DNA from: Acinetobacter guillouiae CIP 63.46
GTDB lineage: Bacteria; Pseudomonadota; Gammaproteobacteria; Pseudomonadales; Moraxellaceae
Length of the DNA: 64,000 bases
Assembly (NCBI RefSeq): GCF_000368145.1
Contig: NZ_KB849285.1
Coordinates: forward strand, 81,947-145,946
Reading direction: 5' to 3'
Positions 1-8,828 of the stretch are shown one piece after another. The number at the start of each line of letters is the position of its first letter. Position 1 is the first letter of the stretch. Below the pieces are notes generated by a model that saw nothing but the letters and a program-made list of their open reading frames with translations, had not been told where the DNA came from and did not search any database. Made by a program: the position numbers and the translations under genes.

Positions 1-156
1 CCTTGCATTTCGTTGGCATTCATTTTTGAATGATCTATACCTTGCATATCATTCGCATTCATTTTGGAATGGTCCATGCCTTGCATATCTTTCACATTCA
101 TTTTTGAATGATCCATGCCTGACATATCACCCATACTCATCTTGGAGTGATCCATC
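1..156 (-). repeat. 39-bp tandem repeats encoding copper-binding Met/His units in copA
   Basis: Four consecutive 39-bp units (1-39, 40-78, 79-117, 118-156) each encode a 13-residue motif of the type MDHSKMN..DMQG. The units differ by a few bases, with the rightmost the most divergent. The array may continue beyond the left edge. Such units are known copper-binding elements of CopA-type oxidases and vary in number between strains. Confidence 0.9.
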
Positions 157-1262
157 CCTCCGCCACCATGACCTCCCATATCTTCCATAGTTAGCACAGC
201 ACGTGGACGAGCAGCAGGCATATGAATAGCAGCACTTTTTGCTGTTAATTCATTGTGGAGTGTTCCAATTGCAAATCCTGAACGGTCAATAGACTCAGCC
301 TCAATCTGATAATGATTGGTTTTAGGTTCAACAATCACATCATAGGTTTCAGCAGTACCAATACGAAACTCATCTACATTCACTGGCTTTACAGGCTGCC
401 CATCTGCACTGACCAGTGTCATTTTTAGCTGAGGGATACGTACATCAAAGAACGACATTGCTGATGCATTCACAAAGCGCAGTCGAACTTTTTCATTTGG
501 CTTAAACAGACCCGTCCAATTTTGTTCAGGGGTTTTTCCGTTTACAAGAAAGGTATAACCTGTCACATCAGACATATCTGTTTTTAACATACGCATCTGA
601 TTCCACATTTTGCGATCAGACCACGTTGCTTTTAGACCATCACGTTGTAACTGTTTCCAAACATCCCCTAAGGTTTCACGTCGATTTTGATAATATTCTG
701 CGGAAACCTTTAGATTTTTTTGGATCTGGTCACTGGTTTGCTCATGAAAATCCGACAACATCACCACATAATCACGATCTGTGCGTTCATGCGCTGCCAG
801 CGGTTTTTTATTCTTTGGATAAATCACTAAAGAACCATATAAACCATCCTGTTCTTGGCCTTTCGAATGGGCATGATACCAATAGGTTCCACTCTGACGA
901 ACTTTAAACTTATAGACAAATTCTTCGTTGGGTTTGATCCCGTTATAACCATTAAAGCCAGGTACACCATCCATAATGCCGGGCAATAATAGGCCATGCC
1001 AATGGATCGATGAATCCTGATTCTTTAAATTATTTTTAACTCGAATCACCGCTTCATCACCTTCTTCAAATTCTAAAAGTGGTGCGGGAAACTGGCCATT
1101 TACAGTAATTCGTTTTACCGGTTTACCTGTTACATTGACGATTCCTTCATCAATGCTGAGTTGATATTCTTTGATTGCGGCAATTCCCCAAGTTGAGGAA
1201 ACCAAGCACAATGTCGCAACCAAGCTTTGAGCTAATCGCTTTTGAGATAACTGAATAAACAT
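1..1262 (-). CDS. copA: Copper resistance multicopper oxidase CopA (3' part cut by window edge)
   Basis: Periplasmic multicopper oxidase that confers copper tolerance, probably by oxidising Cu(I) and binding copper. Only the first 420 codons are present; the reading frame runs off the left edge, so the C-terminal cupredoxin domain is not visible. The ATG at 1262 opens a signal peptide ending near STWGIAA. The copper-ligand motifs HWHG and HAHS of the first cupredoxin domain follow, then a second cupredoxin domain. The last visible ~52 residues are a Met/His-rich array of 13-residue units (GMDHSKMNxxDMQ), typical of CopA copper-binding segments. It lies 55 bp downstream of a copL-like gene on the same strand, so the two probably form a copper-induced operon, presumably continued by copB outside the window. 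Confidence 0.93.
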   Translation of the reverse strand, partial: MFIQLSQKRLAQSLVATLCLVSSTWGIAAIKEYQLSIDEGIVNVTGKPVKRITVNGQFPAPLLEFEEGDEAVIRVKNNLKNQDSSIHWHGLLLPGIMDGVPGFNGYNGIKPNEEFVYKFKVRQSGTYWYHAHSKGQEQDGLYGSLVIYPKNKKPLAAHERTDRDYVVMLSDFHEQTSDQIQKNLKVSAEYYQNRRETLGDVWKQLQRDGLKATWSDRKMWNQMRMLKTDMSDVTGYTFLVNGKTPEQNWTGLFKPNEKVRLRFVNASAMSFFDVRIPQLKMTLVSADGQPVKPVNVDEFRIGTAETYDVIVEPKTNHYQIEAESIDRSGFAIGTLHNELTAKSAAIHMPAARPRAVLTMEDMGGHGGGGMDHSKMSMGDMSGMDHSKMNVKDMQGMDHSKMNANDMQGIDHSKMNANEMQ

Positions 1263-1317
1263 AACTTAACCTAAATTTTAACAAGCAACTTTGAATAAAA
1301 AAGTGTCTAAAATCAGA

Positions 1318-1797
1318 TTAAGCTTTTGGAGGACGTAAGATTTCTTGCCAATGCCCTGCGAGGTGCTGAGCTTGGTAATTGATTTGATAGGCTTGAGTAT
1401 TGTGCAGATGATCGGGTGCAATCAATTTGGGAATATCAGGATTAAACCAAACCACTGAAGATTGGCATGAGAATGCAGCACAATCTGGGCATTTGCTCTG
1501 CTGCGTATCTTGAGATTGAACCTGTTGATTATGGAAATCTTTTAGATTTTGCAGCTGTTGCTCATGATTGAGATGCGAGTTTTGATCATTTTGTTTTTGT
1601 TGTATATCGGCACAATGCTGTTTCATTTCTTGTACAACACTGTTTTTCATCATTGATTGATGTTCATCTAAAAGTGATGAATTCATCATTTGCTCATGTT
1701 GCATCACATTTACAGATGCAATAGACACACTGCTCCAGCCTATGGCAAAAACCATAAGACAAACAAACCAAAGCTGTTTGTGCAGTTGTCTAAACAA
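1318..1797 (-). CDS. copL: CopL-like (DUF2946-type) copper-associated exported protein
   Basis: A 159-residue protein with an N-terminal hydrophobic segment (residues 8-28) that reads as a signal peptide, then a His/Gln/Met-rich middle, a CPDCAAFSC cysteine cluster (about residues 103-111) and a C-terminal tail ending in RPPKA. This arrangement resembles CopL/DUF2946 proteins found directly upstream of copA, which are required for or modulate copper-induced expression. The start used is a TTG, with an AGG eight bases upstream; the next in-frame ATG would cut into the signal peptide. The family assignment rests on length, Cys/His content, the C-terminal motif and position before copA. Confidence 0.65.
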   Translation of the reverse strand: MFRQLHKQLWFVCLMVFAIGWSSVSIASVNVMQHEQMMNSSLLDEHQSMMKNSVVQEMKQHCADIQQKQNDQNSHLNHEQQLQNLKDFHNQQVQSQDTQQSKCPDCAAFSCQSSVVWFNPDIPKLIAPDHLHNTQAYQINYQAQHLAGHWQEILRPPKA

Positions 1798-1834
1798 AAC
1801 TAAAACCTATGTTTTAATCTATGATGGAGCTAAG

Positions 1835-1863
1835 AGCATAGCCAATAATGACGAGTTTGGCAA
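1835..1863 (-). promoter_or_regulatory. Putative promoter of the copL-copA operon
   Basis: On the minus strand, TTGCCA (1858-1863) and TATGCT (1835-1840) are separated by 17 bases and lie about 40 bases upstream of the copL start. The -35 half overlaps a dyad, TTGGCAA (1857-1863) / TTGCCAA (1880-1886), that could bind a copper-responsive regulator. This is inferred from pattern only. Confidence 0.4.
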
Positions 1864-1969
1864 ATATCGTGCGGAAAGATTGCCAATATCACTGAATAAT
1901 TTTGCATCAACTGCACTTTGAATAAAAAATGAATAATTAAATCGATGAATAGCGGATGATTTTTATAAC

Positions 1970-1994
1970 AAAAGAGCCCATTTGGGCTCTTTTT
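1970..1994. terminator. Bidirectional rho-independent terminator
   Basis: The stem AAAAGAGCCC / GGGCTCTTTT with a 4-base loop is flanked by A and T runs, so it can work in both directions. It lies downstream of rpe and upstream of the copL promoter, so it most likely ends rpe transcription. Confidence 0.8.
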
Positions 1995-2053
1995 AAACAG
2001 AAATTGCATGTATCATAAACGATTGATCACGCTTTGATTAATCTATACCCAGC

Positions 2054-2135
2054 TTATCCATATGCTTATCAACATGGTTATCCATATAGTTATCATCAAA
2101 GTTATCCACAATTCACACAATACATTTGTGGAAAA
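2054..2135 (+). promoter_or_regulatory. Cluster of DnaA-box-like 9-mers with 12-bp spacing
   Basis: Five 9-mers start at 2054, 2066, 2078, 2090 and 2102, exactly 12 bp apart and all in the same orientation: TTATCCATA, TTATCAACA, TTATCCATA, TTATCATCA and TTATCCACA. The last is the perfect consensus DnaA box. A sixth, inverted near-box, TGTGGAAAA, is at 2127-2135. The region is non-coding, follows the rpe stop codon and is flanked on the left by AT-rich DNA (about 1910-1970). A DnaA titration or replication-control site is inferred. No dnaA or dnaN gene is nearby, so this is unlikely to be the main origin. Confidence 0.6.
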
Positions 2136-2137
2136 GT

Positions 2138-2824
2138 TTAAGCCGAAACTTGTCCCACTTTTGCTAACTCAGCGCGCATTTCGTTAATCACAGCTTGATA
2201 ATCAGGTTTACTAAAAATCGCCGAACCAGCAACAAACATATCAGCTCCTGCTTCAGCAATTTCACGGATATTTGCTGGGCCAACACCGCCATCAATTTCT
2301 AAACGAATGTCACGACCTGAAGCATCAATAATTCTACGTGCCTCACGTAATTTATCCAAAGTGGTAGGAATAAATTTTTGACCGCCAAAGCCAGGGTTTA
2401 CACTCATTAAAAGCACTTGATCTACTTTATCTAAAACATAGTCGAGATAATGCAAAGGTGTTGCTGGATTAAACACCAAACCTGCTTTAGCACCACCATC
2501 TTTAATCAATTGCAATGAACGGTCGATATGATGCGTTGCTTCAGGATGAAAAGTAATAATATCTGCGCCTGCTTCTAAGAAATCACCAATCATACGATCA
2601 ACAGGTGAAACCATAAGATGCACATCAATCGGGGCTTTGATCCCATATTTCTTTAATGCCTTACATATACCCGCACCAAAAGTTAGGTTTGGCACATAGT
2701 GGTTATCCATAACATCAAAATGGACAACATCTGCACCAGCTGCCAATACATTTTCCACATCTTCACCCAGACGGGCAAAATCAGCAGATAAAATTGAAGG
2801 TGCAATCAGATATGGCTTGGACAT
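2138..2824 (-). CDS. rpe: Ribulose-phosphate 3-epimerase
   Basis: Interconverts D-ribulose 5-phosphate and D-xylulose 5-phosphate in the pentose phosphate pathway; cytosolic TIM barrel. The sequence has the family signatures [13 protein letters not shown] near the N-terminus, [14 protein letters not shown] with its metal-binding His and Asp, the [13 protein letters not shown] loop, and EIDGGVG with the second catalytic Asp. The start chosen is the ATG at 2824 (MSKPYLIAP), with AGG seven bases upstream; a longer TTG-initiated form adds five unlikely residues. The length, 228 residues, is normal. It is followed by the DnaA-box-like array and a terminator. Confidence 0.96.
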   Translation of the reverse strand: MSKPYLIAPSILSADFARLGEDVENVLAAGADVVHFDVMDNHYVPNLTFGAGICKALKKYGIKAPIDVHLMVSPVDRMIGDFLEAGADIITFHPEATHHIDRSLQLIKDGGAKAGLVFNPATPLHYLDYVLDKVDQVLLMSVNPGFGGQKFIPTTLDKLREARRIIDASGRDIRLEIDGGVGPANIREIAEAGADMFVAGSAIFSKPDYQAVINEMRAELAKVGQVSA

Positions 2825-3012
2825 GAAACAACCTGGCAAAGATAAAAATTTTTCCCATTATAACAAACTTACCCTATTGGGTTGTTTTAAAAAGCAACAG
2901 TTTTACTTATCTTGCTCATTTATCAGGTCATAGCAATCATCTGGTTGAATCAACGACTGTCTATTACTTGATGATATGGGTTTTAACGAATAATCTGATC
3001 TTTTGAGAACAA

Positions 3013-3041
3013 TACAAAAATAAAGGGCTTCATTAAGCCCT
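3013..3041 (-). terminator. Terminator of the M48 protease operon
   Basis: AGGGCTT (3024-3030) and AAGCCCT (3035-3041) form a hairpin with a 4-base loop. On the minus strand it is followed by a T-rich run. It lies just past the stop of the M48 metalloprotease gene. Confidence 0.65.
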
Positions 3042-3099
3042 AGATCCAGTCACCGCCACCTTGCACAATCTATAGATAAACATCGCTTATCTATACTAT

Positions 3100-4224
3100 T
3101 TAAGGTTTAGCCTGTTGTTTTTTCTCAAAATCACGAACCATTTTAATGCGTTCTTCAGTTGCAGGATGTGAAGACAAGGCATCAAAAATCTCTAAAGAGC
3201 TCTCTTTTTCACTAGACTCATTTCGAGGTTGTTTTTTATTTGGGTCAGTTTTTTTATCAGCTTCAGCTGTTTTGCCCGCTTGCTTTGGTTTTTCTTCCAG
3301 TGCAGTTTCATCACTTAAGCGTTGTAAGAAATTCGCAAAATGAGACACTTCAATGCCTTTACGATCCATCAATTTCAGCGCATACATATCAGCCTCAGCT
3401 TCAAATTTGCGTGAATAATTCGCACCAATCATCGCGGCAGGTAACGAGGTCAATAGGTCTGAGCTGTCTCCCGTCATGGCAATATACAACACACTCAACC
3501 CCAAACTGGTCAAGCCTTGTTGTAAGCTATGCCGTTCCACCAAATGCCCTTGCTCATGTGCCAATACACCTAAAATCTCTTGATCACTATGCGCCATTTC
3601 AATCAGTTCATCGGTGATAATAATCGTATTGTTAGGTAAAGCCACTGCATTAGCGCCCAATCGCCCACCTTCACGGAAGACCAATTTTGCTGGTCTGCCT
3701 TCAGCGATAGTACTTAGATATTGCTTGGAAATTTGATCTTTTTGACCTTGTGCCAAATGACTAGGATTAGTCCAATTGTTCAACACATATTTTTCTGCTT
3801 CATCGCCTAATTTATTCAAACTATTTTCAGGCAGCTGAAAAGCAACATAATGTGATGCTGCTGGAACACCCCATTTCACTAAAGCAAAAACAAAAGCCAC
3901 CACAAAGATGATACTGAATACAATTAAACTTGGAGAACGTTCTAATTTCCAGATCGAATGCTGAACATTTTTAGTCCCAAAATTAAACCATTCTGGTAAA
4001 GCCCCCTGAAACTCAATCCTAGCATCATCTTTAAGCTCAATCGCAGGATTTAATTGCCCCAGTGCGCCAATTAATTCCATATCGCGATATGCATAACGGC
4101 GTTGATGTTCTAAACGTTCACCATACTGAATCAGCACCTCGGACTCAGATTGAGCGGAAAGTTGGGCATGGTGTGGTTTAGACACCACACCATCATAGAA
4201 AATGACTTCTATTGGTCGTGACAT
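3100..4224 (-). CDS. M48 family zinc metalloprotease, membrane-anchored
   Basis: Zinc metallopeptidase of the M48 family. Residues 1-95 form a soluble N-terminal region, residues 98-117 one transmembrane helix, and the rest a peptidase domain with the zinc motif HEQGH at 223-227 and the third ligand region EAEAD at 275-279. A Lys/Glu-rich linker near residues 312-340 precedes the C-terminal segment. The gene starts 20 bp after the stop of a YjgN-type membrane protein gene, so the two are probably co-transcribed. M48 proteases with this layout act in envelope protein quality control, but no substrate can be read here. The family is clear; the specific role is unknown. Confidence 0.88.
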   Translation of the reverse strand: MSRPIEVIFYDGVVSKPHHAQLSAQSESEVLIQYGERLEHQRRYAYRDMELIGALGQLNPAIELKDDARIEFQGALPEWFNFGTKNVQHSIWKLERSPSLIVFSIIFVVAFVFALVKWGVPAASHYVAFQLPENSLNKLGDEAEKYVLNNWTNPSHLAQGQKDQISKQYLSTIAEGRPAKLVFREGGRLGANAVALPNNTIIITDELIEMAHSDQEILGVLAHEQGHLVERHSLQQGLTSLGLSVLYIAMTGDSSDLLTSLPAAMIGANYSRKFEAEADMYALKLMDRKGIEVSHFANFLQRLSDETALEEKPKQAGKTAEADKKTDPNKKQPRNESSEKESSLEIFDALSSHPATEERIKMVRDFEKKQQAKP

Positions 4225-4244
4225 AAATTATTCAACTCATATCA

Positions 4245-5351
4245 TTATAAAGAAACATCAATGTCGAAGATGTCACTAATTTCTTCAGCTAAAGCACTTT
4301 GCTCTTGCTGTGCAAGATTCATCATTTGATCTGGATCATCATGCAAAATTAAACTCATCGAATCAACTTGATATTTGTGAATACGAATTGCCGCCCATGC
4401 AGACATTAAACCAATGCTTAGAATTTTAACCAGCCAATTTGATGCCACAATCCATGCATAACGCCATTGATTACAATCTGTTTTAAATTGGCTGCTTCCA
4501 ACCGTTGTATTGTTCCATGTGGTAATAAAAATACGTGCTGCGATCAATGGATAAATAAACAACCCTGCCACAGCGTACATTGCAAAGACACCAAAGATAA
4601 AAAAGTTTGGCGTATACCCTGCAATAAAACCGATAATACCGAAATAGATAATGCCAAATGCCAGCATGATTCCAAAAGACATAAAAATTGGAATGTAAAC
4701 TGCCGCCATATAGGCTGACCAATCAGCATTCAATTTAAAATCCAACTGCCCTGCATATAAATGATCGATGTAGTACTTCTTATACAACCAGATCGCAACA
4801 GGAGCAAATATCCCTAAACTAAAAATATAAATTAAGATACTCAGAAAAAAGACTTTGTAGGATTCTTTTGTGGTTCCCGCAAAATAAAACCGACTGTTGC
4901 CGAATTTACTGTTTCTTGCGGTAAAGCGCATTGTTGCCCGAATCAGCCACGGTACTGCTGCATACAGCACCACTAAACCAACCACCGTCGCAATCATGGA
5001 ATACTGCGAGGAAATTGAAAAGGCAGCATAAATACCCAATGCAATCAAACGTCCAACTAAAATCTTGGTGGGGATACCAGTAAAGTCAAAACGTCTTTTA
5101 AAGAATTCAGTATTACCATAAAAATAACGTAAACGACGTACTTTTGCCCAAGGCGCGTACAAACTTAAGGTAATGATGGTCAATAAGATATTCACAATCC
5201 ATATACCAAAATATTCCATCGCATCACCGTGAAATTTAAAACGGTGAATTCTTGGATATTGCTGGTCTGCGGGCTGCTGTATTTCTGGTGGTGTAGCGCC
5301 TTTTTCCAAACTCAAATGACTCGGAAAGGGAGGCGGTATTTGTTCTTGCAT
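4245..5351 (-). CDS. YjgN (DUF898) family polytopic membrane protein
   Basis: About 368 residues, with repeated hydrophobic segments and the DUF898 features: FHGDAMEYFGIWIVNILLTI near the N-terminus, LYAPWAKVRRLRYFYGNT, and later repeats of the same pattern around TTWNNT and SAWAAIRIHKY. The ATG at 5351 (MQEQIPPPF) is preceded by a good AGAGAAG site; the 37 extra residues of the longer frame look like untranslated leader. It is followed by the M48 protease gene, with which it probably forms an operon. The family's function is not established. Confidence 0.85.
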   Translation of the reverse strand: MQEQIPPPFPSHLSLEKGATPPEIQQPADQQYPRIHRFKFHGDAMEYFGIWIVNILLTIITLSLYAPWAKVRRLRYFYGNTEFFKRRFDFTGIPTKILVGRLIALGIYAAFSISSQYSMIATVVGLVVLYAAVPWLIRATMRFTARNSKFGNSRFYFAGTTKESYKVFFLSILIYIFSLGIFAPVAIWLYKKYYIDHLYAGQLDFKLNADWSAYMAAVYIPIFMSFGIMLAFGIIYFGIIGFIAGYTPNFFIFGVFAMYAVAGLFIYPLIAARIFITTWNNTTVGSSQFKTDCNQWRYAWIVASNWLVKILSIGLMSAWAAIRIHKYQVDSMSLILHDDPDQMMNLAQQEQSALAEEISDIFDIDVSL

Positions 5352-5510
5352 ATTCTTCTCTTTATTCAAATTATTTGATGACAATCTAAAATGATATGAA
5401 ATAAAAAACCTCAAAAAGCAGTTTATATTTTTTCTGCGCTGAAAGAAATAGAGTAAAAGCAAACAACGATTTACTTTTACTCAAAATTCAGTTTTTGTTA
5501 GACGATTCAA

Positions 5511-6347
5511 TTATTTTTGTAGTTGCAAAGCGTGAAATTGTAAATGGTCATCAATAAAACTTTGAATGAAATAATAACCGTGATCATACCCCTCATGAAA
5601 TCTTAAGGTGAGTTTTTGCCCAACTTTATGACAAGCTTGTTGGTATTTCTCGGGATTCAATTGACTATAAAACTGATCTTTTATACCTTGATCGATAAGC
5701 ACTTCGTCAAATAACTGACCTTTAGAAAGCAGTAATTGAGTCGCATCATGCTTTGTCCACTCAGACTGATCAGCGCCTAAATAATGAGAAAAAGCCTTTT
5801 CACCCCAAGGACATTCTGTCGGTGCACAAATCGGTGCAAATGCAGATACTGATTTAAAATAATTTGGATATTTCCAAGCCAGCGTTAATGCGCCATGCCC
5901 GCCCATACTATGACCAAAGATTCCCACAGCTTCAGATTGAATCGGTAAGTTTTTTATTAGCAATGGATAAAGTTCATCTACAATATAACTTTCCATCTGA
6001 AAATGTTCAGCCCAAGGTGCTTGAGTTGCATTGAGATAGAATCCTGCACCCTGCCCCAAATCCCATGAATCGCCTTGTGCAACCTGTTCACCACGAGGTG
6101 ATGTATCAGGTGTAATCAAGATTAAACCAAGCTGAGATGCCAAGCGCTGTGCATGCGCCTTGATGATAAAGGTTTCTTCCGTACAGGTCAGTCCTGCTAA
6201 ATAGAATAATGCAGGACATTTCTGCCCTTTTAATGCTTGAGGCGGAAGATATGTCGCAAACTTCGTTGCCCCTTTTAAATAATTTGACTGAGTTTGGTAA
6301 ATTCTTTGTTCACCATCAAAACAGATATTTTTACTTAAAAGTTCCAT
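5511..6347 (-). CDS. fghA: S-formylglutathione hydrolase
   Basis: Serine esterase of the alpha/beta-hydrolase esterase-D family that hydrolyses S-formylglutathione to formate and glutathione in formaldehyde detoxification. The 278-residue form starting at MELLSKNICF has the family hallmarks LAGLTCTEETF (about 50-60), the nucleophile elbow GHSMGG with Ser147, and the C-terminal YDHGYYF with the catalytic His256. A catalytic Asp is expected near D219-D224. The companion glutathione-dependent formaldehyde dehydrogenase gene is not in the window, so this gene stands alone. Confidence 0.93.
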   Translation of the reverse strand: MELLSKNICFDGEQRIYQTQSNYLKGATKFATYLPPQALKGQKCPALFYLAGLTCTEETFIIKAHAQRLASQLGLILITPDTSPRGEQVAQGDSWDLGQGAGFYLNATQAPWAEHFQMESYIVDELYPLLIKNLPIQSEAVGIFGHSMGGHGALTLAWKYPNYFKSVSAFAPICAPTECPWGEKAFSHYLGADQSEWTKHDATQLLLSKGQLFDEVLIDQGIKDQFYSQLNPEKYQQACHKVGQKLTLRFHEGYDHGYYFIQSFIDDHLQFHALQLQK

Positions 6348-6469
6348 CAGCGCATCGCTCCACATTTTGATCTTTAAATTGTTTAGGGCTACCGTCTTAT
6401 AGCATCAATAGATTCAACTCAATATAAATTAAAGCGCTTTTGCTTTCGCATTTAAAACGCCGTTATTTA

Positions 6470-7888
6470 TCATGGCTTTTGTTGCGTATCCAATTTTACA
6501 TTTTGGGTTTGTGCAGAAGTGATAACACCCTGTTGTGGAAATAAATGTTGTTCCAACTGCGGTAACATCATTTCCATATTTTTCCCAATCACCCATTGCG
6601 GCTCAGATGGATCAAAACCTTGTGCATTTTCCCATTTTGCAACTGTTTCAGTCGCTTCTTTAAATGCGGCTTTGAGAGAACCTTGCTCACGCATTGCCTG
6701 ATCAAAGAAAGCTCGACCAAAATAAGTATAATCGGCTTCATTTGAACATCCAAATGAGGCACGATCTGCTGCTGAAGCAGTAATAATCAAAGTATCTGGT
6801 GATTGGAGTGCTGAAACAAAGCTACCTGAATAACAGGCTGAAATCACAATCACTTTCCAGCGAATACCCGATTTATCGAGGGTTTCTCTTAACCATTTTG
6901 GATCGACATCATCCAAATTAATCGGTTCATTTTCTAGTTCAAAACGATTAGGTAAGCCATGAGAAGTCATATAAAGAAATAATACATCACTTTCGCGATT
7001 CATCTGTTGGCCAATACGGCGTAAAGCAAGGTCGATACTGGTTTTAGATGCAATAGGAGTATCTTTAATACTTTGTGGGTTATTGACCAATTCAACAGAA
7101 CGCCCAAAGGTTCCAAAGCGGGTATCAAATTGTTCTTTAATTCGATCTATTTCAAATTTGAACACGTCTTGATAACTTGCACCAGCAACACCTAAAAAGT
7201 ACCAATGCGTTTGAGCAAACTCACCAAACTGAACCTGTTCCAATGCCTTATTGAGTAAATGGCTTTGTGCATAAAAAGCATTTTCACTGATCGTTGGAGG
7301 ACCATCTTCTACTTTCCAAATCGGCTGTTCCTTAATCGAAACTTGCCAAGTAAACAGAGTTGCAACGGTAGCAAACATGATTAAGGCACGTTCCCACCAT
7401 GGCCATTGTAATTCTCTTGAAAATACCCACACCACAGCAAGACTTTGCCAAATAAACAAAGCAAAAAACAGCAGTGGGATCACATCATAAGTGAAATAAG
7501 GCAGCAGATCTTGATTGCCTAAATATTGCAGCAAGCATTGAAACAACATGATGTGCGTATCAAGCACCAGCCATAACAGTGCTGGAACCAACATCAAACG
7601 CGGATTATTGGTCCGTTGTGATAGGAAAATCCCCACAATCAAGGCAATAAAAGGCCACAATGCGTAGCTGACTAGACCCTGCCGATTAAAAACACCACCA
7701 TCACCAGCAACTAACCAGCTAAACAGTGTATTGGCACCTGCACCCAACAGTCCCCAAAAAATCAATTGAAGAATCGATGGACGAACAATTTGTAAAGACT
7801 TTCGCGAACCTAAGAATAACCAAATCCCTGCACGTTGGTTACTTTTCAAATCATGCCAAAAGTTAATCGAGGGTTTAAGATCTATCAT
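6470..7888 (-). CDS. C13 (legumain/caspase-like) family peptidase with N-terminal membrane domain
   Basis: 472 residues. Residues 35-185 contain about five hydrophobic segments. The C-terminal half is a caspase-fold cysteine peptidase with the His motif LYMTSHG (His310) and the Cys motif VIVISACYSGSF (Cys352), matching clan CD family C13. The active site should face the periplasm or cytoplasm depending on an uncertain topology. The gene has no obvious operon partner. Bacterial membrane-bound C13 proteins are poorly characterised; GPI-transamidase-like chemistry is known only for the eukaryotic relatives. Confidence 0.82.
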   Translation of the reverse strand: MIDLKPSINFWHDLKSNQRAGIWLFLGSRKSLQIVRPSILQLIFWGLLGAGANTLFSWLVAGDGGVFNRQGLVSYALWPFIALIVGIFLSQRTNNPRLMLVPALLWLVLDTHIMLFQCLLQYLGNQDLLPYFTYDVIPLLFFALFIWQSLAVVWVFSRELQWPWWERALIMFATVATLFTWQVSIKEQPIWKVEDGPPTISENAFYAQSHLLNKALEQVQFGEFAQTHWYFLGVAGASYQDVFKFEIDRIKEQFDTRFGTFGRSVELVNNPQSIKDTPIASKTSIDLALRRIGQQMNRESDVLFLYMTSHGLPNRFELENEPINLDDVDPKWLRETLDKSGIRWKVIVISACYSGSFVSALQSPDTLIITASAADRASFGCSNEADYTYFGRAFFDQAMREQGSLKAAFKEATETVAKWENAQGFDPSEPQWVIGKNMEMMLPQLEQHLFPQQGVITSAQTQNVKLDTQQKP

Positions 7889-8009
7889 AAAGATTCTGTT
7901 AAGGCAGTGGCTTCAATCAGCCTATCTAGTTTAGGCTTGGCTAAAAAATTATCAATGTTTGATTTAACTATATATCAATAATTCGACTATTATTGAAACA
8001 GTTACCAAA

Positions 8010-8828
8010 TTACTCAATAAGATTGCTGTTAAAATAGGCATCAAAACGACAAGCATCACCTTGCCATTGATGATCGGTTGCCTGATCATTTAAAAATACA
8101 GCCAGTCTAGGACGTTTTACCACAACTCGCTTAGCAATTTGACGTGATAAGACTAAAAGATGATCGCCTAAATCCATTTCACCATCTTCAGGTAAAAGCA
8201 TGTGTAATAGCTGCATTTGCTTTTTCACTTGTGCCTGCTTTTTTATGGCTTGCTGATTTTGATCCCGTTGCGGAAACATCGGATCTAAATAAACAACATC
8301 GACAGTTTGATGGGTGATGATCAATTGTTGTAAATATTCAGCTGAATCAGAAAAAATCAAATCAATACGCTCAACAACTCTGGCTAAAAACGGGTCGTTT
8401 TCCAGCTGTTTTTTTGAATCTTCCAGTAAAGTAAATAAAATTGGATGACGTTCAATCAGGGTTACTTTCGCCCCTAAGTGTGCCATCAACAATGCGTCAT
8501 GCCCTAGACCAGCAGTTGCATCAATTAAGTTTGGTTTTTCTGAAATATTACATGCCCGTGCAATCATTTCAGATTTTAAACTCGCACGTTTTAAACGTGG
8601 GATCTCAGCTTTCCAGTCAGGTTGCATTTTCATGCCATTGGCGCACAGGCTTAACCCTTGCTCATCAACACACAAGGCAAGTTCAGGGTTCAATCTTAAA
8701 AACCGTGCATTGAGTTTTTCAATCGTTGCAATGTTTACCACGACACCACGTAAAGAAAGCACAGTTTGGTAGGACTGTGCTTTCTCAAAAAATGTGGATT
8801 CAGTAAATAAGCGAATTTCGCTTACCAT
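8010..8828 (-). CDS. rsmJ: 16S rRNA (guanine-1516-N2)-methyltransferase RsmJ
   Basis: SAM-dependent methyltransferase that modifies G1516 of 16S rRNA. RsmJ hallmarks are the [20 protein letters not shown]-binding segment, TLIERHP, and [12 protein letters not shown] (DPMFP, the target-base motif). The start is taken as the ATG at 8828 (MVSEIRLF), which overlaps the uppP stop by 7 bp and suggests translational coupling. The length, 272 residues, is slightly above the E. coli protein. Confidence 0.9.
   Translation of the reverse strand: MVSEIRLFTESTFFEKAQSYQTVLSLRGVVVNIATIEKLNARFLRLNPELALCVDEQGLSLCANGMKMQPDWKAEIPRLKRASLKSEMIARACNISEKPNLIDATAGLGHDALLMAHLGAKVTLIERHPILFTLLEDSKKQLENDPFLARVVERIDLIFSDSAEYLQQLIITHQTVDVVYLDPMFPQRDQNQQAIKKQAQVKKQMQLLHMLLPEDGEMDLGDHLLVLSRQIAKRVVVKRPRLAVFLNDQATDHQWQGDACRFDAYFNSNLIE

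Noticed and set aside
626-907. Plus-strand 93-residue frame inside copA
   Set aside because: It is a shadow of the copA coding strand with no ribosome-binding site; copA is well supported in this interval.
2041-2137. Chromosomal origin (oriC)
   Set aside because: The DnaA-box-like array is clear, but no dnaA, dnaN, gidA or rpmH is near, and the AT-rich segment is modest. Reported as a DnaA-related site instead.
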